Shown here: positions 18,174 through 28,469 of the stretch, piece after piece | Position numbering within the stretch: the first letter of the stretch is position 1 | How the letters are laid out: each line of letters opens with the position of its first letter | Assembly: GCF_000833025.1 (NCBI RefSeq) | Contig: NZ_CP010817.1 | Location: 2,108,001 to 2,172,000 of the forward strand | Length of the DNA: 64,000 nucleotides | Origin: Myroides profundi | GTDB lineage: Bacteria > Bacteroidota > Bacteroidia > Flavobacteriales > Flavobacteriaceae | Direction: 5' to 3' | Notes under the pieces: generated by a model | Told to the model about the DNA's origin: nothing | Seen by the model: the letters and a program-made list of their open reading frames with translations, nothing else | Database searches by the model: none | Translations under genes and position numbers: made by a program

Positions 18174-18204
18174 CAAATGAAAGGATTATATTTTAATGTG
18201 CAAA
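18174..18204 (-). promoter_or_regulatory. Probable promoter of the cys leader and operon
   Basis: On the minus strand TTTG (18201-18204) and TTCATTTG (18174-18181) are 19 bases apart. They fit the Bacteroidota -33 TTTG / -7 TAnnTTTG pattern with one mismatch in the -7 box. The predicted start near 18167 would give a short A-rich leader before the leader ORF. Confidence 0.6.
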
Positions 18205-18375
18205 CATTTTTTTATAATTTTTTAAATAATAGCTGAATAATATCTCTCTTTGATTTGAATGAAAACTTTCAATATAAGACCTAACAAACTAAATATCAGC
18301 GTTTATAAATTAAAACAACAAAGTTGTAATAATTATAAATATTAATCGTGATTATTGATAATACTCTTTGATTTT

Positions 18376-18400
18376 CTTGTTTAATACAACATTAAACAAG
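18376..18400. repeat. 25-bp palindrome in the intergenic region
   Basis: CTTGTTTAAT-acaac-ATTAAACAAG has perfect 10-base arms. It lies about 170 bases upstream of the cys promoter and has no T-run, so it is more like an operator or cruciform than a terminator. The rest of 18205-18477 is AT-rich and shows no gene. Confidence 0.4.
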
Positions 18401-18477
18401 CTACAAAATGTGAACAAATAGAAATAATCACCGAATTAATGACTTACACTCTTTTAAATTGGATAATAAATAAAGCA

Positions 18478-18506
18478 AAAATCCCAATTATTACAATTGG
18501 GATTTT
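18478..18506 (-). terminator. Intrinsic terminator of the 229-residue envelope protein gene
   Basis: AATCCCAATT / AATTGGGATT form a 10-bp stem with a 5-base loop and T/A runs on both sides, 54 bases after the stop at 18560. Confidence 0.8.
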
Positions 18507-18559
18507 CTAGAAGACTAATAACTGATATCACGAAGACATCTTACTTTAACCAGGAAAAG

Positions 18560-19249
18560 TTAGAATAATAACATTGTTACAAATCCTCCAAAACTATTTT
18601 CATTCACTTTTAAAGGACCATAGAAATCTATATTAGCAGCAACTCCAAAACTAAACTCTTTATAGCTCAATCCTACTCGCCCTTGGATATAACTTCGAGA
18701 ATGTCCTTTCCACTCTGTTGCATATCCATATAATCCCTGTGCTCTTGTATAAAGTTTAAAAGTATCATTAAGCTTAGGAGTATATTCTACTAAAGCCATT
18801 CCTTCATAAGCAGGCTTTGACATAATATCTACTCTTCCATTAAGAACAACAACCCAATCCTTTTTAACCCAAGTATATAATAAACCAGCAGCTGGTTTAA
18901 CTCCAAACTCTGGATCATAGTGAAACCCAGCAGTTACATCTAATCCTTTAATTACGGTATAGGTTAGCTGTCCTTGAATCATTCTATCCTTTACATCTGG
19001 CTCTCCCCACTCTCCTACATAATTTACGACACTAAAGAAACCTACTTTAGGTAAACTTTGAAACCTCTTGTTAAGGAGCATATTAAAGGTGACTCCTCTA
19101 CTTCCTATTAATGTCTCTACATTAACAGGCGGATTAACTACTATACTATCTTTATTAACCTCTTCATCTTGTTGTTGAGCAACAATTGAAACACTGTAAA
19201 ACAAACTACTTAAGATAAGCAACATCTTACAAATAGATCGGAATCTCAT
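18560..19249 (-). CDS. Predicted small outer-membrane beta-barrel protein
   Basis: A 229-residue protein with a signal peptide (FYSVSIVAQQQ), a short acidic linker and then alternating amphipathic strands such as GQLTYTVIKGLDVTAGFHYD and GRVGLSYKEFSFGVAANIDF, ending in aromatic LLF as expected for outer-membrane insertion. No family or function is recognised. It is divergent from an HxlR regulator gene with overlapping promoters, so it may be a target of that regulator. Confidence 0.75.
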   Translation of the reverse strand: MRFRSICKMLLILSSLFYSVSIVAQQQDEEVNKDSIVVNPPVNVETLIGSRGVTFNMLLNKRFQSLPKVGFFSVVNYVGEWGEPDVKDRMIQGQLTYTVIKGLDVTAGFHYDPEFGVKPAAGLLYTWVKKDWVVVLNGRVDIMSKPAYEGMALVEYTPKLNDTFKLYTRAQGLYGYATEWKGHSRSYIQGRVGLSYKEFSFGVAANIDFYGPLKVNENSFGGFVTMLLF

Positions 19250-19267
19250 GTTTTTGATTTAAAATTT

Positions 19268-19300
19268 AATTGTAAACCTAAGTGCAATACTTTACTTTTG
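19268..19300 (+). promoter_or_regulatory. Promoter of the HxlR gene, overlapping the divergent promoter
   Basis: TACTTTTG (19293-19300) is a perfect TAnnTTTG -7 box with TTG (19270-19272) 20 bases upstream. On the minus strand TAGGTTTA with an upstream TTG lies within the same 50 bases, so both genes could be controlled by one bound regulator. Confidence 0.55.
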
Positions 19301-19363
19301 CAAGTAGTAACACTTTTGTATAGTAATACCATAAATTACTGTATTACTCATAGCCAATCACTT

Positions 19364-19693
19364 ATGACAAAAAATAAAATAGAAAAAGTTGAACACAAAT
19401 GTACCCTACACGATGTTTTAGAAATAGTTGGGGGAAAATGGTCTATTCCTATCATATTTACACTCTTTGATGGGACTAAACGATTTAGTGAATTAGAAAG
19501 AGAAATTCCCAATATTAATACACGAATGTTAGTCAAGGAACTAAAAAAATTACAACAGACAAATATCATCACTAGAGATGCTCTCCCTACTGTTCCTCCT
19601 ACTGTAAATTATACCTTAACACATAAGGGGCAAATGCTAGAACCTATTCTACGAGCATTCTTAAAATGGGGAGAAGAGTTTATTGATAAATAA
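19364..19693 (+). CDS. HxlR-family transcriptional regulator
   Basis: A 109-residue winged-helix protein. Motifs are C-TLHDVLEIVGGKWSIPIIFTL, RFSELEREIPNINTRMLVKELKKL and the wing VNYTLTHKGQML. The frame is open further upstream, but the ATG at 19364 puts the conserved Cys and the GGKW box at the usual distance. HxlR proteins often sense quinones, aldehydes or oxidants through the N-terminal Cys. The divergent envelope gene is a possible target. Confidence 0.92.
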   Translation: MTKNKIEKVEHKCTLHDVLEIVGGKWSIPIIFTLFDGTKRFSELEREIPNINTRMLVKELKKLQQTNIITRDALPTVPPTVNYTLTHKGQMLEPILRAFLKWGEEFIDK

Positions 19694-19759
19694 GCACATA
19701 ATAACTTCCTTAATAACATCAATATAGAATCAATTATCTTTGTTTAAAATACACGATAT

Positions 19760-20005
19760 ATGCAAGTATCAAAAGACCCATTACACGGAAAGAAATTAGT
19801 CGATATTCTAGAAGAATTAGTAGAATACTATAACGGATTCGAGGAGTTAGGCAATCAGATTAACATCAGATGCTTCACTCATGATCCTAGCATTAACTCT
19901 TCTTTAAAATTCTTAAGAAAAACTCCTTGGGCAAGAGATAAAGTCGAAAGCCTTTACTTATATGTTCTACGTCAAAAAGCAAAACAACAAAAATCAGAAG
20001 AATAA
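19760..20005 (+). CDS. VF530/DUF2132 family small DNA-binding-like protein
   Basis: An 81-residue protein with the whole VF530 signature: DPLHGKKLVDILEELVEYY, then IRCFTHDPSINSSLKFLRKT, PWARDKVESLY. The family is a small helical fold found widely in Proteobacteria and Bacteroidota and described as DNA-binding by structure. The cellular role is unknown. It lies downstream of the HxlR gene and before a bidirectional terminator. Confidence 0.92.
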   Translation: MQVSKDPLHGKKLVDILEELVEYYNGFEELGNQINIRCFTHDPSINSSLKFLRKTPWARDKVESLYLYVLRQKAKQQKSEE

Positions 20006-20049
20006 ATCCTATTTTACTTCGGTTTTTTAATATCGTTTAATTAAATATC

Positions 20050-20077
20050 AAAGGTTAGCTCTTACAAGCTAACCTTT
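20050..20077. terminator. Bidirectional intrinsic terminator
   Basis: AAAGGTTAGCT / AGCTAACCTTT make an 11-bp stem between the convergent VF530 gene and the 84-residue gene. Confidence 0.85.
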
Positions 20078-20092
20078 AATATTTAGTAGTAT

Positions 20093-20347
20093 CTAAAAAC
20101 TAATTACGTAGTATTTTTTTCTCTTTTTACGCAGAAGATAATCGTATTGATATTTAACATAGGGCTTTATTCTATAACCTTCTTCTATTAATCGACTCTG
20201 AACAGTATCAGAAAGATTATCTATCAACAATGATTTCTGACCTTTACTAGCGCTATGGTGCAATTTCTCAATAATATCATTGTATTGTTCTAATGTAACA
20301 TTAAAAGCAATTTCTTTTAGTGTTTCTGGGGTAATTGGTTTATTCAT
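20093..20347 (-). CDS. Small hypothetical protein (84 aa)
   Basis: An 84-residue protein starting MNKPITPETLKEIAFN, mostly helical in its first half, with a basic Tyr/Lys-rich C-terminus (LLRKKRKKYYVISF). No signal peptide and no recognised family. It is bounded by a terminator downstream and follows the beta-barrel gene on the same strand. Confidence 0.6.
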   Translation of the reverse strand: MNKPITPETLKEIAFNVTLEQYNDIIEKLHHSASKGQKSLLIDNLSDTVQSRLIEEGYRIKPYVKYQYDYLLRKKRKKYYVISF

Positions 20348-20407
20348 ATTTTAAATTGTGAGGATAAGGTGAAATGAGATAAGAGATTTTTTTATAAACC
20401 TCTTATA

Positions 20408-21244
20408 TTATAGACTAAACGAATATCTTAACTTAATACCGATATAATAGTCTTTTAAATTTGTGTCTTTATACTTTTCTTGTGTCCATATACTGTGATA
20501 TTCTAGTGGATTATCATAATTGCTTACATGGCTAATTGGTGTATCTATTCTCTTATTATCTTTAACTAAATTAGTTAATCCTAAATCTAGAAAGACACCT
20601 ACATATAAGTTTTGTTTATTTCCTAGTTCTTGCTTCACTCCTGTTTCTAACAGCCACGAATACCTTGTAGAAAGGTCTAAATTTCTCTTTCGAGTCTGAT
20701 TCCCAAATGCTCCAAACCCCATATAATGTGGTCCGTGAAGTTCTGCATCCCAATCTTTATAATACCCTGATGTATGCAAATCATTCATTGTTATTTTACT
20801 CTTACTATCCCCTGTTATAATACCTATACTTACTCCAGAACGTATATACCACTTCACTATCCCTTTAGTTTCATATTGTATGGTTAATGGGATTTGAAAG
20901 GTATTAAAAGACACGCTTTCTTTTCTATATTTACTATTGTATCTAAATTCATAATCATGATTTTCTATATCTATAACAGACCAATTCTCTTTAACGTTTC
21001 GCTGTATAAAATCAAGTTTACTATACTTATAGTTTATTTCTGCTCCCAAGCTCCACTGTGAATTTAAATAATAGCGATACCCTACTCCTATTTGATACCC
21101 TAATGATGTATTTGTATCATAATCGTTGTCTGTTTTTAAACTATTTGTAAAGTATCCTCCTATAGAAAAGTCTACCTCTTGTGCAAAGCTTGTTGTACAA
21201 CTTAGTACAACAAGCATAAATCCATATATATATTTTCTTTTCAC
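20408..21244 (-). CDS. Outer-membrane beta-barrel protein (PorT/OMP_b-brl type)
   Basis: A 278-residue protein starting at GTG, with signal peptide to SFAQ and then strands typical of porin-like family proteins (FSIGGYFTNSL, GYQIGVGYRYYLN, SLGAEINYKYS, ending YYIGIKLRYSFSL). It begins 11 bases after the large repeat-protein gene, so the two are likely co-transcribed. It may help that protein at the cell surface. No closer assignment is possible. Confidence 0.75.
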   Translation of the reverse strand: MKRKYIYGFMLVVLSCTTSFAQEVDFSIGGYFTNSLKTDNDYDTNTSLGYQIGVGYRYYLNSQWSLGAEINYKYSKLDFIQRNVKENWSVIDIENHDYEFRYNSKYRKESVSFNTFQIPLTIQYETKGIVKWYIRSGVSIGIITGDSKSKITMNDLHTSGYYKDWDAELHGPHYMGFGAFGNQTRKRNLDLSTRYSWLLETGVKQELGNKQNLYVGVFLDLGLTNLVKDNKRIDTPISHVSNYDNPLEYHSIWTQEKYKDTNLKDYYIGIKLRYSFSL

Positions 21245-21255
21245 TTTACTTTTAA

Positions 21256-24200
21256 TTAAGGTTTAACCATAAATCTGAATACTTTATTCTGTCCTTCTAT
21301 CTTAATAATCATAAGATAAACACCTTCTACCAAAGTATTTGGTAATATCACTTCTGAAATCTTATTTTCAAGTGATACTTTGAATAAAAACTGTCCTGTC
21401 AAACTATATACTGAACCTGTAATATTTTTCAAACTTGACTCTGGATAATCTAGTGCTATTTCCATTACCCCATTTTTCACTACAGGGTTTGGATAGAGTT
21501 TAATACTATTAGTATGTGTGTATTTTATCATAGCTGGACAGCTGTGTATTATCTCTCCCTTATCAGTAGTCAACTCTAGACTGTATAAAGCATCTATATC
21601 TAATAAATCATCTCTATGATTTCCTACTGAGTACACTTGTTCATTACCTATCAACTTGCCATTTTTAAACCATTTATACCCCACAAAACGATACCCTCCA
21701 TTAGTCAATGGATTGTTGTTTACTAATAAAGTATTATCGAATTTCTGTATAACTATATCCTCAAAATTAAAAGGTCTTTCTATAGATAAAATGTATCTAT
21801 TCGTTATTGTTCCACTATGAGACTTTACAACTATCTCTCTGTTATAAATACCTGCTTTAGGGGTATCAATAAAGAAATGATTTCCGATATTCACTGAAGC
21901 TCCCTCACTAGTAACCAACTCTACTTCTACTTGTTTATCTATCTCGTCACAACGAAGCATAAATAATTTATTAGAAGATAATTCACCTATATCTCTACCA
22001 TTAATAATCAAACTATTTATCTCAGCTTTATCACTTTTAATTACTAAGATTTGGCTCACACTCTGAGCAGGTTCATAATTATTATTCCCATCTTGATGAG
22101 CAGTTATAATAACGCTACCTGGATGCAATACTTTGACTAAACCAGTGGAAGTCACTGTCGCTGCTACAGTAGTTCCAACATTCATATAGGTATAATTTAT
22201 TGGCAAGTCTACACTACTGTTTGCTATCAATTGAAGCTGTAATAAATTATCATATAACACAGGTGATAAAGCATTAAACTCTATATGTTGGGGAGCCTTA
22301 TTGATAATTAGTTTTGTTTTTAGAAGTAATGGTATATAATTATCACCTTCTATTAAAGCAGTTACTTCGTATTCACCTGCCTCTGTTTGCTTATTATTCT
22401 TATAGGTTACTTTCGTCCCAATAGGTAGCGTACTACTAAGTAAAACTGATTTCTCTTTAGTGTCATAAACATAAGTACCTCCTTTTAATACCATTCCTAT
22501 GATAGGTGCTTTTTCAATAGTCAAATTAGCTCTTATAAAATCAACTGTATAATTACCATTCGCTTTTAAATCACCCTGAGTAATAACATAACTTCCTACA
22601 CCTTCTCCTAATGCACGAGATAAACTACCTGATAAGACATCAATCTCTTTATCGTTATTTACTAATCCTGATATTGTGTAATCAAGCTTAGGATCAGCTG
22701 CTCCATATACTTTAGATTTAGTATTGACTGTTACAGTTAATACAGCAGGAGTAATTTCTAAACTAGCTCCTTTAAAGTCTAATGTATAATTACCACTCGC
22801 TTTTAAATCACCTTGAGTTATAGCATAAGTACCAACATCCTCTCCTACTGCACGAGATAAACTATCTGATAATACAGCAGTCTCTTTATCTATAAACTGT
22901 AATCCTGATACTGTATAATCAAGCGCAGGATCAGCTGCTCCATATACTTTAGACTGAGGATTAGCTGTTACTGTTAATACAGCAGGAGTAATTTCTAAGC
23001 TAGCTCCTTTAAAGTCAAGTATATAATTACCATTCGCTTTTAAATCACCTTGAGTTATAGCATAACTTCCCACATCCTCTCCTACTGCACGAGATAAACT
23101 ACCAGATAATACAGCAGTCTCTTTATCTATAAACTGTAATCCTGATACTGTATAATCAAACTTAGGATTAACTGCTCCATATACCTTAGACTGAGGATTA
23201 GCTGTTACTGTTAATGGGGCTTTTCCAATTGTCAAATTAGCTCCTTTAAAGACTAATGTATAGTTACCATTCGCTTTTAAATCACTTTGAGTAATAGCAT
23301 AACTTCCAACATCTTCTCCTACCTTACGAAATAAACTACCTGATAATACATCAGTCTCTTTATCGTTATTTACTAATCCTAATACTGTATAATCAAGCTT
23401 AGGATCAACTGCTCCATATACTTTAGACTGAGCATTGGCTGTTACTGTTAATGGGGCTTTTCCAATTGTCAAATTAGCCCCTATAAAACTTAAAGAGTAA
23501 TTACTATTAGCTATTAACGTTCCTTGAGTTATAGCATAATTATCAACGTTCTCTCCTACCTCACGAGATAAACTACCTGATAATACATCAGTCTCTTTAT
23601 CGTTATTTACTAATCCTGATACCGTATAGTTTAGACTAGGATCAGCATCTCCATATACTTTAGATTTAGTATTGACTGTTACAATTAATACAGCAGGAGT
23701 AACTTCTAAGCTAGCTCCTTTAAAGTCTAATGTATAATTACCACTCGCTTTTAAATCTCCTTGAGTTATAGAATAAGTACCAACATCTTCTCCTGCAACA
23801 CGAGATAAGCTACCTGATAATACAGCAGTCTCTTTATCGTTATTTACTAATCCTGATACCGTATAGTTTAGACTAGGATCAACTGCTCCATATATCTTAG
23901 ACTGAGGATTAACGGTCACTGTCAATGATGCTTTATCAATAGTCAAATTAGCCCCTGCAAAACTTAAGGCGTAATTACCATTCGCTTTTAAATCTCCTTG
24001 ATTGATAGCATAAGTACCAACATCTTCTCCTACTGCACGAGATAAGCTACCTGATAATAAATCTCCTTCTATTAATCCAGATACAGTATAACCTAACTTC
24101 GGATCAACTACTCCATATACCTTAGACTGAGCAGTAGCACTTACAATTAATACAGCTGGAGTAATATTCAAATCAGCTCCTGTAAAACTTAAAACGTAAT

Positions 24201-27200
24201 TACTATTAGCTATTAACGTTCCTTGGGTTATAGCATAAGTACCAACATCTTCTCCTACCTTACGAAATAAACTACCTGATAATACATCAGTCTCTTTATC
24301 GTTATTTACTAATCCTGATACTGTATAATCAAGCTTAGGATCAACTGCTCCATATACTTTAGACTGAGCATTGGCTGTTACTGTTAATGGGGCTTTTCCA
24401 ATTGTCAAATTAGCTCCTTTAAAGACTAATGTATAGTTACCATTCGCTTTTAAATCACCCTGAGTAATAGCATAACTTCCAACATCTTCTCCTACTGCGC
24501 GAGATAAACTACCCGATAAGACAGCAGTCTCTTTATCATTATTTACTAATCCTGATATTGTGTAATCAAGCTTAGAATCAACTGCTCCATATACTTTAGA
24601 CTGAAGGGTAGCTGTTACTGTTAAGACAGCAGGAGTAATAGTCAAATCAGCCCCTATAAAACTTAAAACGTAATTACTATTAGCTATTAACATTCCTTGG
24701 GTTATAGCATAAGTACCAACATCTTCTCCTACCTTACGAGATAAGCTACCTGATAATACAGCAGTCTCTTTATCGTTATTTACTAATCCTGATACTGCAT
24801 AATCAAGCTTAGGTTCAACTGCTCCATATACCTTAGACTGAGGATTAGTACTTACAGTTAATACGGCAGGAGTTATAGTCAAATTAGCCCCTATAAAACT
24901 TAAAGAGTAATTACCATTCGCTTTTAAATCACCCTGAGTAATAGCATAACTTCCTACATCTTCTCCTAATGCACGAGATAAGCTACCTGATAATACATCA
25001 GTCTCTTTATCGTTATTTACTAATCCTGATACTGTATAATCAAGCTTAGGTTCAACTGCTCCATATACTTTAGACTGAGTAGTAGCACTTACAGTTAATA
25101 GTGCTGGAGTAATAACCAAATCAGCCCCTATAAAACTTAAAGAGTAATTACCATTCGCTTTTAAATCACCCTGAGTAATAGCATAGCTTCCTACATCTTC
25201 TCCTAATGCACGAGATAAGCTACCTGATAATACAGCAGTCTCTTTATCGTTATTCACTAGGCCTGATACTTTGTAATCAAGCGCAGGATCAGCTGCTCCA
25301 TATACTTTAGACTGAGTAGTAGGACTTACAGTTAATAGTGCTGGAGTAATAACCAAATCAGCCCCTATAAAACTTAAAGAGTAATTACCAGTCGCTTTTA
25401 AATCACCTTGAGTAATAGCATAAGTACCAACATCTTCTCCTAATGCACGAGATAAGCTACCTGATAATACAGTAGTCTCTTTATCATTATTTATTAATCC
25501 TGATACTGCATAATCTAGTTTAGGATCAACTGCTCCATATATCTTAGACTGAGGATTAGCGGTCACTGTCAATGATGCTTTATCAATAGTCAAATTAGCC
25601 CCTATAAAACTTCAAGAGTAATTACTATTAGCTATTAACGTTCCCTGAGTAATAGCATAAACTCCTACATCCTCTCCTGCAACACGAGATAAGCTACCTG
25701 ATAATAAATCTCCTTCTATTAATCCAAATACCGCATAATCTAGTTTAGGATCAACTGCTCCATATATCTTAGACTGAGGATTAGCGGTCACTGTCAATGA
25801 TGCTTTATCAATAGTCAAATTAGCCCCTATAAAACTTAAAGAGTAATTACTATTAGCTATTAACGTTCCCTGAGTAATAGCATAAACTCCTACATCCTCT
25901 CCTGCAACACGAGATAAGCTACCTGATAATAAATCTCCTTCTATTAATCCAAATACCGCATAATCTAGTTTAGGATCAACTGCTCCATATATCTTAGACT
26001 GAGGAATAAGTACCTACATCCTCTCCTGCAACACGAGATAAGCTACCTGATAATAAATCTCCTTCTATTAATCCAAATACCGCATAGCTTAGGCTAGGAT
26101 CAACTGCTCCGTATATCTTAGACTGAGCAGTAGCACTTACAATTAATACAGCTGGAGCTATAGTTAAATTTGCTCCTGTAAAAGAAAGTATGTAGTTATT
26201 ATTTGCAGCTAAACTACCTAGAGTAATAGCATAACTTCCTACATTCTCTCCTGCAACACGAGATAAGCTACCTGATAAGACATCAATCTCTTTATCATTA
26301 TTTACTAATCCTGATATTGTGTAATCAAGCTTAGAATCAACTGCTCCATATACTTTAGACTGAGGAGTAGCTGTTACTGTTAAGACAGCAGGAGTAATTG
26401 TTAAAGTTGCAGTATGAAGTACACTTTGATCACATTCACTAATTGCACGTACTGTATAAATACCAGCATTGATAGCATCAGATACTACATTATTTGAAGA
26501 ATCTACTATTTCATAAGTACCTCTAAAACTATGAGGTAACTCTAATTCTAGTTTATGTGCCTTCCCATCATACACTACACTTTTATCTTTTAAAATATAT
26601 TCACTACCTAATTTAATATCCCCATTTATCTTCCATCCTTTTTCTTTTATTAACTTATCTCGTTCAGTATTCGCTGTACAGTATTTTAATCCAGTAGCTC
26701 CTAAAGTTACATTACTTGGTACAGTTGATAAATTAGCCCATCCTTTTAATGTAGCATCATAATTATTTACAGACATGCCTGAATATTCCAACATACTCAA
26801 CATACCATACGGTCCTATAACCTTAGAAACGTTCCATTTACTCAAATCTCTATTAAAGGAACTCGCTCCTAAAAACATCGACTGCATATCTGTCACATTA
26901 GAGACATTCCATCTACTCAAATCTCTATTAAAACTCATTGCGTAAGCAAATACTTGAATCATATTAGTAGCACTAGATACATTCCACTGACTCAAATCAC
27001 CATCAAAAGCAACTGCGGCATGAAACATACTCTGCATATTTTTTAAACTAGATACATTCCATTTGCTTAGATCACCATTAAAAGAACTTGCTCCGGAAAA
27101 TATATACTGCATGTCAGTCACCTTCGATACATCCCATTTACTCAAATCTCCATTAAAAGAGATTGCAAAATCAAACATCCTTGACATATCTGTCACCTGA

Positions 27201-28153
27201 GTAAGATTAGGAATATCTTTACCTATATGAATAAGATTAGAAGCAGACTGAAAAGTTTTATGCATACTTTTCCAAAGTTGCGTCCCCCATTGCTCTACAG
27301 TAAGTAACTGCTTTGCATTTGGATCTTCGAAATCCTTAGCTACGTTAAAATATGGAAAATCACCTGTTATCATTACCCTATATTTCCCTTTAGGTAGATT
27401 AGATATGACACAATCACCTTTGAAGTTAGGTAGAGGTTTACTTTTCTTATCGGAGTCATCTATATTCTCCCAACTCACATTATAATTATACTTATACTTA
27501 TTAGTATCTGTATAGAGTTTAATACTACCGTTATCATTAGGCACTTCCCAAGTAGTGATAAATGATTGAGAGTCTGTAGTAACTATATTAGAATCCTTCA
27601 CCCAAGTAAATGCATCAAGGCCTAGATAGTAATAATTACCTCCTAAAGTTAGTTGTAACTCATCAATGACTATATTACTATAGTTCTGACCATTCAGATT
27701 AGTCAAATCTATTAATGTATAGCCATTAGTCGTTCCTAATGAAATAGCAAAATTATTGGTCTTAGTTTGAGTAAATTTAGTTACACCACTTAATTTACCA
27801 GTGATAGTCAATGTTCCTATTGTATTTTGGTTATTAAACTGATCTGCTACATATACCCAGAAGCGATTTACCTTAAATAAATTAGAAGTAGTTTTAATAG
27901 AGAATGAAGAGCTAGCAGGTCCTACATTATTTGTATTGTCTATGTACTGATTATCATTAACTGTTCCACTCCAGCCTGTCGCCGGATAGTTAACTATATT
28001 AAAAGTACTAGTATGTGAAATAATATTAAAAGTTACCCCATTATCAGTAAAACTAGTGGAACCAGCTGACTCTGTTTCAAAAGCTTCGGTACTCGTCTGC
28101 GCGAAGAGCATCGGGCTAAAAATTAGAAAGAATAAGAGTAGAAATTTCTTCAT
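21256..28153 (-). pseudogene. Giant T9SS-secreted surface protein with BspA and MBG repeats, broken
   Basis: Three same-strand open segments (25994-28153, 25612-about 26010, 21256-25611) together make one protein of about 2,300 residues. From the N-terminus: signal peptide (ATG at 28153, ending MLFAQ), a beta-sandwich (about 25-190), BspA-type 26-residue repeats (FNGDLSKWDVSKVTDM and relatives), about 17 MBG repeats, a few other Ig-like domains, and a type A T9SS sorting domain (IKLYPNPVVKNG to the end FRFMVKP). The frame is broken twice. At about 26000 a junction drops part of an MBG unit and shifts frame, ending the first segment with GTYSSV-stop. At 25612-25614 a TTA Leu codon seen in sister units is TGA. 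A genuine pseudogene, phase-variable gene or assembly error in near-identical repeats are all possible. Confidence 0.8.
22500..26400 (-). repeat. Array of about 17 MBG-domain repeat units
   Basis: Units of 77 codons (or about 73 in a short variant with IEGDLLSG) repeat head to tail. Each carries the pattern LTVTA-xx-QSK-V/I-YGA, then DYTVSGL, LSGSLSR, GEDVGTYAITQG, NYxLSFxGANL. The two units around 25620-25990 are almost identical at DNA level, indicating recent duplication. Such arrays expand and contract by recombination. Confidence 0.9.
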
Positions 28154-28192
28154 AATGTGGTGTGTTAGAATTATACGATATTCCAACCACAC

Positions 28193-28407
28193 TTAACAAT
28201 AACAAATTGAAGATAAATACAATTTATTAAGGCAACTAGAGAAATTAAAATCTCTACAATATGCTATTCATTGAGTGTGGCGAAATTCAAAAATTAGCTT
28301 CAGTAGGTAAAAGTATTATAAGTAGGTAAATTCTAGTGTTTAAAGGGGGTGGACAATAGGGTGGACAAAAAATAACCATCCTTAAAATGAAGCCTTTAAC
28401 ACATACA
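28193..28407. other. Upstream region of the repeat-protein gene
   Basis: AT-rich non-coding region between the repeat protein and the regulator terminator. It contains a short direct repeat of gggtggacaa (two copies near 28346-28369) of unknown meaning. No open frame seen. Confidence 0.4.
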
Positions 28408-28440
28408 AAAAAAGCATTACCTATACAGATAATGCTTTTA
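28408..28440 (-). terminator. Intrinsic terminator after the TPR-HTH gene
   Basis: AAAAGCATTA / TAATGCTTTT form a 10-bp stem with a T-run on the minus strand, 30 bases after the stop at 28470. Confidence 0.8.
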
Positions 28441-28469
28441 AAAATTGTATTTTATTTACTTCGGTTAGA

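Noticed and set aside
21256..28153. Possible CRISPR-like array because of the regular repeats
   Set aside because: The unit is about 231 bases, translates to MBG domains in one frame, and has no spacer pattern.
28346..28369. Direct repeat gggtggacaa, considered as an integration (att) site
   Set aside because: Only two short copies, no integrase or tRNA gene nearby, and no sign of an inserted element.
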